Assembly: GCA_051004015.1 (NCBI GenBank)
Contig: JBPCKT010000061.1
Location: forward strand, 1 to 42,086
Direction of reading: 5' to 3'
DNA: 42,086 bases
Source of the DNA: SXOA01 sp051004015
Lineage (GTDB): Bacteria; Planctomycetota; Planctomycetia; Pirellulales; Pirellulaceae
The translations under genes were made by a program, and so were the position numbers. The notes under the pieces were generated by a model that was given only the letters and a program-made list of their open reading frames with translations, made no database searches and had not been told where the DNA came from. Each line of letters starts with the position of its first letter. Within the stretch, counting starts at the first letter, position 1. Shown in pieces: positions 1-6,762 of the stretch.

Positions 1-473
1 CGCTGCGGGTTAGTGCCTCGCGCGATAAGCCCTTTCGCCTCCCCCGATAGTAGTGGTTTATTCATGATTCTCAGGTTCCTTCGCAACGCACTTACGTCGA
101 ACTAGCCGGCCATATCCTTCGCTGCGAAGCCATGTTACGTCACCCGGTCTCGACGTAACTTTGATTCATATGTCCGTTCTTGATTCACTCCAATCCGAGG
201 TGACTTATAAGTAGTTTTTCAAGCTCCGCTCTCCCTTTTAGCCGGAGGGCCGACTTCTTCCCAAATCTCATCTCAAATTGAAAGTGCTGTTGCCCTTTTC
301 CCCACCTTATCGCCTCCAACCCGAGGCTCCGCCTCGCCTGCTGGTATTATACAAAAACGGCCTTCACTGCCTAAGTGTCCAGTAATCATGGGCAAGAAGG
401 GTGTGAGCCAATGAACAGCGTAAAGTCTGGTTTTCAAGCCCTTGCTGCGCAAAGCCGTAGGCGTGCCACCCGT
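1..473. other. Gene-free stretch with small dyads
   Basis: No convincing coding region is seen in the first 473 bases. It holds a spaced dyad GTTACGTC (134-141) and GACGTAAC (152-159) with a 10-base spacer. It also holds a small hairpin CGAGGC / GCCTCG (322-327 and 331-336) with loop TCC. The dyad resembles two other dyads near 28.6 and 28.8 kb. A minus-strand TATAAT (351 to 346) has no acceptable -35 partner. The stretch lies downstream of the kinase gene, so it may be the 3' flank of that operon and the regulatory region of a gene beyond the left edge. Confidence 0.5.
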
Positions 474-1706
474 TCACGACTTGCTGGAAAGCGAATCCAA
501 TAGCTCTTCCAAATCCTGGATCCCCACGGGCTTGGTGAGGTAGTAGTCAAAGCCCGCGGCGTGGGCGTCATCGCGGTCGCTCTCTTGCTGAAAGCCGGTG
601 ACGGCGATGAGAGTGATGTGCTTAAGCTCCGGCGTGGCTCGGATTTTGCGGGCCAGGTCATAGCCGGACATTTCGGGCATGCCGATGTCCGAGACTACTA
701 CGTCCGGCCGGGATTTTTCCAGCGACTCGAGGGCGGCGGCCGCACTGCCGGCGGTGCAGGCGTGTTGTCCGAGTTTCTGTAACAGGCGGCTGAGGAGATG
801 CGCCTGCGCGACGTTATCGTCGACGACCAGGATCTTGCGGGCCGGAAGTTGGCGGCGAGTTTCCGGCGCGCCCAATGGCGCGCTCGAGGCAAGCATGGCT
901 TCCGCCTCCGCCTGTTTGACCAGCGGCAACCGAACCACAAACTCACTGCCGGCGCCTTCGCCTGCGCTGGTTACGCTGATGCTGCCGCCATGCATCTCGA
1001 CCAGGGTCTTGGCCAGCGCCAGACCGATGCCCAGGCCCCCTTGGGAGCGCTCTCTGGTTTCGTTGACCTGCATAAACAGTTCAAAAACCCTCGGCAGCTT
1101 TTCGGCCGAAATGCCGACGCCGTTGTCGCGGACGCGGATGTCCACATGCTCCCCATGGCGGCGGACTAATAACGCCACCTTCCCCCCGGCGGGAGTGTAT
1201 TTGGCGGCGTTGATCAGCAGATTGCCAATCACCTGCGCCAGCCGAACCTTGTCCCCGAGGACCACCAGCTTCGACCCGGGGAACGTCCGCGTGAATTGGT
1301 GGCCGGCTTCCTCCAGCAGCGGCCCGGCCAGATCGCAGGCGGCTTCCAGGGCACTGGCCAGTTCCAATGGTTTTTTTTCGATCGTCAATTTGCCGCGGGT
1401 AATGCGGGAAATGTCGCGCAAGTCGTCCACCAGCCGCATCAACTGCTCCACCTGGCGAGACATGATCAGGCGAAGATTTTTGTACTGGGAAACGTCCTCC
1501 GGCGAGAACTCCATGAGCTGCAGCGCGCTGAGGAGCGGAGCGAGCGGATTGCGGAGCTCATGGGCGAGGAGGGCCAGAAACTCGTCCTTGCGCTGGGCGG
1601 CGACGCGCAAGGCTTCGTGCGCACTTTGGAGAACCGCGAGTTGCTGCTCCAGCTCCGCCCGCGAAGCGTGGATCGATTTGAGCTCTGCGGCGACGCTGTC
1701 AGACAT
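474..1706 (-). CDS. Soluble hybrid histidine kinase (HisKA-HATPase-REC)
   Basis: This is a cytoplasmic hybrid sensor kinase of 410 residues. Residues 1-40 form a short predicted coiled coil with no membrane segment or recognisable sensor domain. The HisKA motif AHELRNPL gives the phosphoacceptor His49. The HATPase domain shows the N-box NLLINAAKY (162-170), G1 box DNGVGIS (194-200) and G2 box GLGIGLAL (224-231). A C-terminal receiver (about 290-405) has the acidic pair DD (296-297), phosphoacceptor Asp340 in SDIGMPEMSG, and Lys392 in TKPVG. The ATG at 1706 is the first residue of the coil; no clear Shine-Dalgarno is visible. The Hpt gene lies 97 bases upstream on the same strand, so phosphate flow His49 to Asp340 to the Hpt histidine is the obvious model. 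The final response regulator is not in the window and the stimulus is unknown. Confidence 0.92.
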   Translation of the reverse strand: MSDSVAAELKSIHASRAELEQQLAVLQSAHEALRVAAQRKDEFLALLAHELRNPLAPLLSALQLMEFSPEDVSQYKNLRLIMSRQVEQLMRLVDDLRDISRITRGKLTIEKKPLELASALEAACDLAGPLLEEAGHQFTRTFPGSKLVVLGDKVRLAQVIGNLLINAAKYTPAGGKVALLVRRHGEHVDIRVRDNGVGISAEKLPRVFELFMQVNETRERSQGGLGIGLALAKTLVEMHGGSISVTSAGEGAGSEFVVRLPLVKQAEAEAMLASSAPLGAPETRRQLPARKILVVDDNVAQAHLLSRLLQKLGQHACTAGSAAAALESLEKSRPDVVVSDIGMPEMSGYDLARKIRATPELKHITLIAVTGFQQESDRDDAHAAGFDYYLTKPVGIQDLEELLDSLSSKS

Positions 1707-1803
1707 GAAGACTGCCCCGGGGGAGTCCCTTCAATCTACTCCGAAGGCTGCCCGAGTGGCGAGGGGGAAATCAGGCTGAACTCATTCGCGTCAGGCGAAT
1801 AGG

Positions 1804-2166
1804 TTATCGGGCGGAGCTTCCGGCGCGGGTGCAAAACGGTGCGAGTGCCTCTTGCAACTCATCGACAGCGGCTTGCAGATCGCCGAAGGCGGCATCCAAA
1901 TCTTCGGCGGGTTTCCGCTGCTGGACGAGGTTTTCCAGCCTGGTGGCTGCCGAGACGGCGCGGGCCGCGCCGAAATTGGAGATCAATCCCTTGAGCGCGT
2001 GAGCGGCGTGCTTGACGCGAGGAAGGTTGGATTCCGCGAGACCGCTGCGAATCTCTTGCAGCCGGGCAGGGGCATCGTCCCTTAAAAAACCCGCCATTTC
2101 TTCAAAGAGCTGCTCGTCATCTCCCATGCGATGAAGCGAGCCGAGATGGTCAAAAATAGGAGGCAT
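1804..2166 (-). CDS. Histidine phosphotransfer (Hpt) domain protein
   Basis: A stand-alone Hpt protein of 120 residues, almost entirely one four-helix Hpt domain. The signature VKHAAHALKGLISNFGA contains the phosphorylatable histidine of HALKG (His56 from this start). The ATG at 2166 is preferred over an in-frame TTG 18 bases upstream. It should shuttle phosphate between the receiver of the adjacent hybrid kinase and an unlinked regulator. It is the first gene of a two-gene minus-strand unit. A 6-bp hairpin (ATTCGC 1784-1789, GCGAAT 1795-1800) sits just after its stop, before the kinase gene, and could trim or attenuate the transcript. Confidence 0.88.
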   Translation of the reverse strand: MPPIFDHLGSLHRMGDDEQLFEEMAGFLRDDAPARLQEIRSGLAESNLPRVKHAAHALKGLISNFGAARAVSAATRLENLVQQRKPAEDLDAAFGDLQAAVDELQEALAPFCTRAGSSAR

Positions 2167-2489
2167 TTCAGGATCTCTTTTCAAGATCGCAGGTGCAATG
2201 ACGAGTTTTTAACGTTGCAATGTTGGTGCCAAATCAAAGCTAAATCTTACCAAGTTTTCCTCCAGGTTGACCGCGAGAAAGCCAGGCTGGTCACGATAGG
2301 GACGCGTGCGTCGCGGACGTTCCCAGAGCAGCCGGCGCGTATCGAATGCTGTCAGCAGTGAAATACACAGTCGACAGGAAGTGTGGCGCGGAAGTTGCTT
2401 CATTGTCGATCTGGGTGCTCCATTGGAGCTACTCAGGGAGACGAGGCCCTAGTTGCATTTCCACGAAACTCGTTTTTTGGAGGTCTTCG
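2167..2489. other. Divergent intergenic region
   Basis: About 320 bases separate the minus-strand Hpt gene from the plus-strand DUF3309 gene, so both promoters should lie here. No convincing -35/-10 pair or operator was found by eye. The short open frames in it show no recognisable protein features. Confidence 0.45.
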
Positions 2490-2672
2490 ATGGGTCTACT
2501 ACTTGTAATCATCGTCCTGATCTTGCTGCTGGGGGGCCTGCCTACCTGGCCGCACAGCCGCTCCTGGGGTTACGGCCCCAGTGGCGTGCTCGGTGTCTTG
2601 CTCGTGATTTTGCTCGTCATGGTCATCCTTAACCTGATTCCACCGCTGGGCTTCTACGGCCGACCACTGTAA
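2490..2672 (+). CDS. DUF3309-like small membrane protein
   Basis: A 60-residue, strongly hydrophobic protein. Residues 2-14 (GLLLVIIVLILLL) form one membrane segment. A middle stretch GGLPTWPHSRSWGYGPSG matches the conserved core of the DUF3309 family, followed by a second membrane segment (about 34-50). The start is fixed by GGAGG at 2479-2483, seven bases before the ATG; the longer in-frame extension is not needed. The family is widespread in proteobacteria and planctomycetes and often appears near stress or envelope genes. Its function is unknown. The next gene starts 62 bases downstream and may be co-transcribed. Confidence 0.82.
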   Translation: MGLLLVIIVLILLLGGLPTWPHSRSWGYGPSGVLGVLLVILLVMVILNLIPPLGFYGRPL

Positions 2673-2734
2673 CGGTTGGCGGGGCGTCCGAGTGCGGGTT
2701 AGACCTCTACTTATTACTCTCAAGGAAACTGATC

Positions 2735-3304
2735 ATGAAAAACTTCTTCCCATTCTTGATGGTCGCCGCGCTTGTCATGGCGCTCGGCTGCAACGAGGGT
2801 ACGCCAGGTGGTCCGGGCGTGAAGCCCAAGCCGCCCGCTACCGCGTCAACCACTTCTTCCAGCAGCACCACTGTTGAAACACCGGCTGGCTCGTCCACAA
2901 CAACTGTCGAGGTGGAAAAGCCCGCCGCACCGGACGCGGAGAAGCCCGCCGCTCCAGGAACGGACGCTAACCCCCTCGCGGGCGATCCAGAAAATAGCTT
3001 CCGGCTCGACGCTCCCAATCTGGCAACGACCATCAAGCAAGGCGAGACCAAGGTCGTGACGATTGGCATCACTCGGTCAAAGAATTTCGACCAGGACGTG
3101 ATGTTGTCGTTTGAAGGAGTGCCCACGGGCGTGACCATTGATCCGGCGGAGCCGACGATCAAGCACGGCGAAAAGGAAGTGAAGCTGAACGTGACCGCCG
3201 CGGGAGATGCGGCCCTGAACGATTTCACCATCAAGATTACCGGCCATCCCGCCACCGGCGCGGACGCCACCAATGAGTTCAAGCTCACGGTGGAAAAGCC
3301 GTAG
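2735..3304 (+). CDS. Lipoprotein with Pro/Thr-rich linker and beta-sandwich domain
   Basis: A predicted lipoprotein of 189 residues. The signal peptide ends in the lipobox MALGC (lipidated Cys19). A Pro/Ala/Thr/Ser-rich linker follows to about residue 80, with a poly-Ser/Thr patch, then a C-terminal domain (about 88-189). The phrases KQGETKVVTIGITRSKNFDQDV and GVPTGVTIDPAEPTIKHG are typical of bacterial Ig-like modules seen in planctomycete exported proteins. SD AAGGAAA lies about 8 bases before the ATG. No catalytic residues are evident, so a structural or binding role at the envelope is the cautious reading. A GC-rich hairpin follows 32 bases after the stop. Confidence 0.85.
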   Translation: MKNFFPFLMVAALVMALGCNEGTPGGPGVKPKPPATASTTSSSSTTVETPAGSSTTTVEVEKPAAPDAEKPAAPGTDANPLAGDPENSFRLDAPNLATTIKQGETKVVTIGITRSKNFDQDVMLSFEGVPTGVTIDPAEPTIKHGEKEVKLNVTAAGDAALNDFTIKITGHPATGADATNEFKLTVEKP

Positions 3305-3336
3305 GTGGATGCTCATCGTGCATTGAGAATTCCCTC

Positions 3337-3363
3337 GCCCGGCGAGCAACGACGTCGCCGGGC
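3337..3363. terminator. GC-rich hairpin after lipoprotein gene
   Basis: A perfect 9-bp stem, GCCCGGCGA (3337-3345) and TCGCCGGGC (3355-3363), with a 9-base loop, lies 32 bases after the lipoprotein stop. There is no U-tract, so it may be a pause or processing site rather than a full intrinsic terminator. Confidence 0.4.
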
Positions 3364-3379
3364 AACTCTTTCGATGAAG

Positions 3380-3436
3380 GCCGCTACGCGTTTTGGGACT
3401 GGCCAAAGCCCTGAAAGGACGTAGCGGCTTGTTTTT
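3380..3436 (+). terminator. Probable rho-independent terminator
   Basis: GCCGCTACG (3380-3388) pairs perfectly with CGTAGCGGC (3420-3428) and is followed by TTGTTTTT (3429-3436). The 31-base loop can form an inner stem. Position and T-tract fit termination of the DUF3309/lipoprotein transcript. Confidence 0.6.
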
Positions 3437-3578
3437 ACGCGCGGGCGGCGGCCCGCCACTTGGCGTGTTGGATTACAGGAATTTCACCGACATGACGCGG
3501 AGCGGCCGGCTGACAATCGGCGGAAGTGTTTCCACCGGAGCCCGTTCGCAAGCGGCATGGTTTGTAGGAGGTTTTGTT

Positions 3579-3893
3579 ATGGTTACTCGTCTCATGGTCG
3601 CGCTGGTTGCCGTGGCAGCTCTGGCTGTTCTCACGAGCGGTTCGCTTACCGCCAAGGATGACGCCGCGGGCGACACCCACTCCGGGGTCGTGGTTAGCGC
3701 CGCCGACGGCAAGCTGACGATGTCGGACAAGGACGGCAAGAACGAGCACTCGCACGATGTGGCAGCCGATGCCAAGATCAGCTGCGACGGCAAGGAATGC
3801 AAACTTGAGGACCTGAAGAAAGGCACCTCGGTGAAGGTCACCACCAAGGACAAGAAGGCCATTAAGATTGAGGCCACGAAGAAGAAAGCCTAG
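3579..3893 (+). CDS. Small secreted protein of unknown function
   Basis: A 104-residue protein. The N-terminal signal peptide (about 1-23, MVTRLMVALVAVAALAVLTSG) is followed by a small charged domain. That domain contains HSGVVVSAADGKLTMSDKDG and then repeated Lys/Asp motifs, ending in a Lys-rich tail (KKKA). An excellent SD, TAGGAGG (3565-3571), sits 7 bases before the ATG and fixes the start against a longer in-frame frame. The pattern of short beta strands around G-V-V and V-K-V-T resembles a small OB/SH3-like barrel, but no family assignment is secure. Two cysteines in SCDGKECK could form a disulfide after export. A strong terminator follows. Confidence 0.8.
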   Translation: MVTRLMVALVAVAALAVLTSGSLTAKDDAAGDTHSGVVVSAADGKLTMSDKDGKNEHSHDVAADAKISCDGKECKLEDLKKGTSVKVTTKDKKAIKIEATKKKA

Positions 3894-3959
3894 ATAGTCC
3901 TGCATCAGCTCGGGAAGTGTGAAGATCCAATAGCGGCCGGCCGCGCGCCGGACCCATAC

Positions 3960-4010
3960 GCGGGTGATGCGGGTAGGTTTTCAAAGCCTAACCGCTCGCC
4001 CGCTTTTTTT
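3960..4010 (+). terminator. Intrinsic terminator
   Basis: A long interrupted stem runs from GCGGG (3960-3964) through GGTAGG to CCTAACCGC and CCCGC, and is followed directly by seven T residues (4004-4010). This is a classical rho-independent terminator for the small secreted protein gene. Confidence 0.8.
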
Positions 4011-4126
4011 CGTACCCAGTAGTCCGGCTCCGAGACGATCCTGGCTTGCAAAATGCATTACTTCTGAGTTCTGGCGAGGTGCCTGGTCTTTTCTTGCACA
4101 GGCACGCTCACCGGGGAGCTAAAACC

Positions 4127-5695
4127 ATGACACCTGAATCTGGCGAGAGCGTTTCTTTGTGGATGGGGACGGAAAAGGGGCTCTCCGCTGCTCCACTGGC
4201 GACGAACCTGTCGACGGACGTCTGCATCATCGGGGCAGGCATCGCCGGCCTGTCGACTGCTTATTGTCTGTTGCGTGAAGGCAAATCCGTCGCCGTCCTG
4301 GATGACGGCCCCATCGGCGGTGGGCAGACGCAGCGGACGACCGCGCACCTGTCGAATGCCATCGACGACCGGTACGTGGAAATCGAGCGGCTGCACGGCC
4401 TGGAAGGAAGCCGCATCGCCGCGCAGAGCCATACGGCGGCTATCGATAAGATCGAGGCCATCGTCGCCGAGGAGCGAATCGAATGCGACTTCCAGCGGCT
4501 CGACGGCTATTTGTTCAATCCCCCCGGACATTCCGCCGACTCGCTCGACCGCGAGCTCGAAGCGTGCCATCGCGCGGGTCTGACCAAGGTCGAGCGCCTG
4601 CCGCGAGCGCCGCTGGCGAACTTTGATACCGGGGTTTGCTTGCGTTTTCCAGCTCAGGGGCAATTTCACCCGACCAAATATCTCAACGGCCTGATGCGCG
4701 CCATCCAGCGGATGGGGGGCCACGTCTTCACGCAGACGCACGTGAAGGGGATTGAATCCATCAGCAGTGGTAAGCGGGCGAAAGTGACAACATCCACGGG
4801 CCTGGTCGTCGATTGCGACGCGGCCGTCGTGGCGACAAACACGCCCATCAATGACTGGGTCACGATCCATACCAAACAAGCGCCCTACATCTCGTACGTC
4901 GTCGCCCTGCCGGTCCACCGCGGCAGCGTCACGCGAGCGCTCTTCTGGGACACCATGGATCCCTATCACTACGTCCGCTTGCAGCCGGGGGATACGCCGG
5001 ACGAAGAGCTGCTCATCGTCGGCGGCGAAGACCACAAGACGGGTCAGGCGGACGACGCCGAGGTCCGCTATACCAACCTGGAGTCCTGGGCTCGCCTGCG
5101 GTTTCCCGTCAGCTTGCCCCCCCGCTACAAATGGTCTGGCCAGGTCATGGAAACCGTCGATGGCCTGGCGTTCATCGGCCACAACCCCCTCGACGCCAAG
5201 AACATTTACGTGGCTACCGGCGACTCCGGCATGGGTATGACCCACGGCACCATCGCCGGCATGCTCCTCACGGACCTGATCCTCGGCCGGCCCCATGCCT
5301 GGTCCGCTCTCTACGATCCTTCCCGCAAGACCGTGCAAGCCGCCGGCTCGTTCCTGCAAGAGAACCTGAACGTGGCAGTGCAGTATGCCGCCTGGGTTAC
5401 GCCGGGGGACGTGAATTCCGTGGATGACGTCAAGCCAGGCACCGGCGCGATTGTCCGCCGCGGTCTCTCCAAGGTCGCTGCTTTCCGCGACGACGCCGGC
5501 GTGCTCCACGAGCTCTCTGCCGTCTGCCCGCACCTCGGCTGCATCGTGCAGTGGAACCATCAAGAGCACAGTTGGGACTGCCCCTGCCACGGCAGCCGCT
5601 TTGATTGCCAGGGACATGTCACCAGCGGCCCGGCCAATGTGGATTTGGAGCCGGTGGAGGCGCAAGGGAAGAAAAGGGAAGCTGCGGGAGTGTAG
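4127..5695 (+). CDS. FAD-dependent oxidoreductase with C-terminal Rieske domain
   Basis: A 522-residue two-domain redox enzyme. Residues about 30-400 form a DAO-type FAD fold: the dinucleotide motif IIGAGIAGLSTAYCLL is at 34-49, followed by GGGQTQRTTAHLS, and ATGDSGMGMTHGTIAG near 365-380 contacts flavin. The C-terminal domain carries a bc1-type Rieske [2Fe-2S] centre: Cys467-x-His469 and Cys485-x-x-His488 are the cluster ligands, and the extra Cys472 and Cys487 match the disulfide pair of high-potential Rieske proteins. There is no signal peptide, so it is cytoplasmic. GGGGAG lies about 10 bases before the chosen ATG; an upstream in-frame ATG at 4046 would add 27 unlikely residues. The domain order matches a known bacterial FAD/Rieske family. 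The substrate is unknown. Confidence 0.93.
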   Translation: MTPESGESVSLWMGTEKGLSAAPLATNLSTDVCIIGAGIAGLSTAYCLLREGKSVAVLDDGPIGGGQTQRTTAHLSNAIDDRYVEIERLHGLEGSRIAAQSHTAAIDKIEAIVAEERIECDFQRLDGYLFNPPGHSADSLDRELEACHRAGLTKVERLPRAPLANFDTGVCLRFPAQGQFHPTKYLNGLMRAIQRMGGHVFTQTHVKGIESISSGKRAKVTTSTGLVVDCDAAVVATNTPINDWVTIHTKQAPYISYVVALPVHRGSVTRALFWDTMDPYHYVRLQPGDTPDEELLIVGGEDHKTGQADDAEVRYTNLESWARLRFPVSLPPRYKWSGQVMETVDGLAFIGHNPLDAKNIYVATGDSGMGMTHGTIAGMLLTDLILGRPHAWSALYDPSRKTVQAAGSFLQENLNVAVQYAAWVTPGDVNSVDDVKPGTGAIVRRGLSKVAAFRDDAGVLHELSAVCPHLGCIVQWNHQEHSWDCPCHGSRFDCQGHVTSGPANVDLEPVEAQGKKREAAGV

Positions 5696-5869
5696 GCATT
5701 GGCTTGAGATCCACTGGCGCCATGAAAAGTCGCGTCGCTAGCCGGTGTCATGGAGCGATCGCACCGCGAAGAGAACGATCAGCGGCCAATGGCGGCGCGG
5801 CGGAGTTGCATTTTCAACCGGCAACCCAATCCTCACAGAGCCGCACCTATCCAGGGGGGGGAAGCCTCG

Positions 5870-5898
5870 TTAACGGCCAGCAGGGGGGCTGCTACAAT
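5870..5898 (+). promoter_or_regulatory. Candidate tyrA promoter (leaderless spacing)
   Basis: TTAACG (5870-5875, 4/6 to the -35 consensus) and TACAAT (5893-5898, 5/6 to -10) are separated by 17 bases. TG one base before the -10 gives an extended -10. The -10 ends only 6 bases before the tyrA ATG, which would place the transcript start at or next to the start codon. Confidence 0.5.
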
Positions 5899-5904
5899 CG
5901 GTGC

Positions 5905-6762
5905 ATGGCATTTTTCGATACGGTGGCCATCGTTGGCGTGGGGCTGATGGGAGGCTCGATTGGCCTCGCGCTCCGGAAGGAGCGGATGGCTCGGCATGTG
6001 ATTGGCATCGGCCGCCGGATCGAGCAACTTCGGCAGGCGGAAAATCGCGGGGTGGTCACGGAGGTGACGACCGATTTGAGGCAGGGAGTGGCATCGGCGA
6101 ATCTCGTGGTCGTCTGCACGCCGGTCGGTGATGTTCCCGAGTTCGTCGCCTTAGCTGCGAAGGCTTGCAAGCCGGAGACAATCATCACCGATGTCGGCAG
6201 CACGAAAGCGGCGATTGTTGCGGCGTGCGACAAGGCCCTGGCGGATTCCAAGGGTCTGTGGGCCAGCTTCGTCGGCAGCCATCCCCTGGCGGGGAGGGAG
6301 CGGACGGGGGTCGAGTTCGCCCGCGAGGACTTGTTTCAGGGGCGGACGACGGTCATCACCCCAACGGACGACACTCGTCCCGAAGCAGCCGCGAAAGTCG
6401 AAGCTTTCTGGCAGGGGCTCGGCTGCAAAGTTGTGCGGATGACGCCGGAAGAGCACGACATTTCCATCGCCGCGACGAGCCATCTTCCCCACCTGATCGC
6501 TTCCGCCCTGGCTGCCGCCACGCCGGCCGATTTGCTCACGCTGACCGCCAGCGGCTGGGCCGATACAACCCGCATCGCGTCGGGGGACATCGAATTATGG
6601 CGGCAAATATTCCTGGATAACCGCGTCAATACCTTGAAGGCCCTGGCCCCTTTTGAGACAGTGCTCTCCGAGCTTCGCCAGGCACTCGAATCGGCAGATG
6701 GCGCGGCCCTGGCCCGGCTCCTTCAGCAAGGAAAGCGTATCCGTGACACTGTGGGAAGTTGA
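5905..6762 (+). CDS. tyrA: Prephenate/arogenate dehydrogenase
   Basis: A 285-residue monofunctional TyrA. It oxidatively decarboxylates prephenate (or arogenate) with NAD(P) in tyrosine synthesis. The N-terminal Rossmann motif is VAIVGVGLMGGSIGLAL (about 7-23). VVVCTPV and ITDVGSTKA follow in the nucleotide domain, then the family signature GSHPLAGRERTG with its conserved His. The helical dimerisation domain contains ATSHLPHLIASALA and the motif SGWADTTRIASGD. Length is normal for the family, and no chorismate mutase or ACT domain is attached. There is no SD upstream, which fits the leaderless promoter. Its 3' end overlaps the purL start by 20 bases, so the genes are probably translationally linked, although their pathways differ. 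Confidence 0.93.
   Translation: MAFFDTVAIVGVGLMGGSIGLALRKERMARHVIGIGRRIEQLRQAENRGVVTEVTTDLRQGVASANLVVVCTPVGDVPEFVALAAKACKPETIITDVGSTKAAIVAACDKALADSKGLWASFVGSHPLAGRERTGVEFAREDLFQGRTTVITPTDDTRPEAAAKVEAFWQGLGCKVVRMTPEEHDISIAATSHLPHLIASALAAATPADLLTLTASGWADTTRIASGDIELWRQIFLDNRVNTLKALAPFETVLSELRQALESADGAALARLLQQGKRIRDTVGS

Noticed and set aside
346..351. Minus-strand TATAAT as a promoter for a gene to the left
   Set aside because: No -35 within 15-19 bases and no open frame in the following 340 bases.
412..504. Short 30-codon plus-strand frame near the kinase end
   Set aside because: No SD, overlaps the kinase 3' end on the other strand, and basic composition typical of a chance frame.
4058..5665. 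535-codon minus-strand open frame opposite the Rieske oxidoreductase
   Set aside because: GC-rich antisense shadow. The plus strand has clear FAD and Rieske motifs and a good start; the antisense shows no domain logic.
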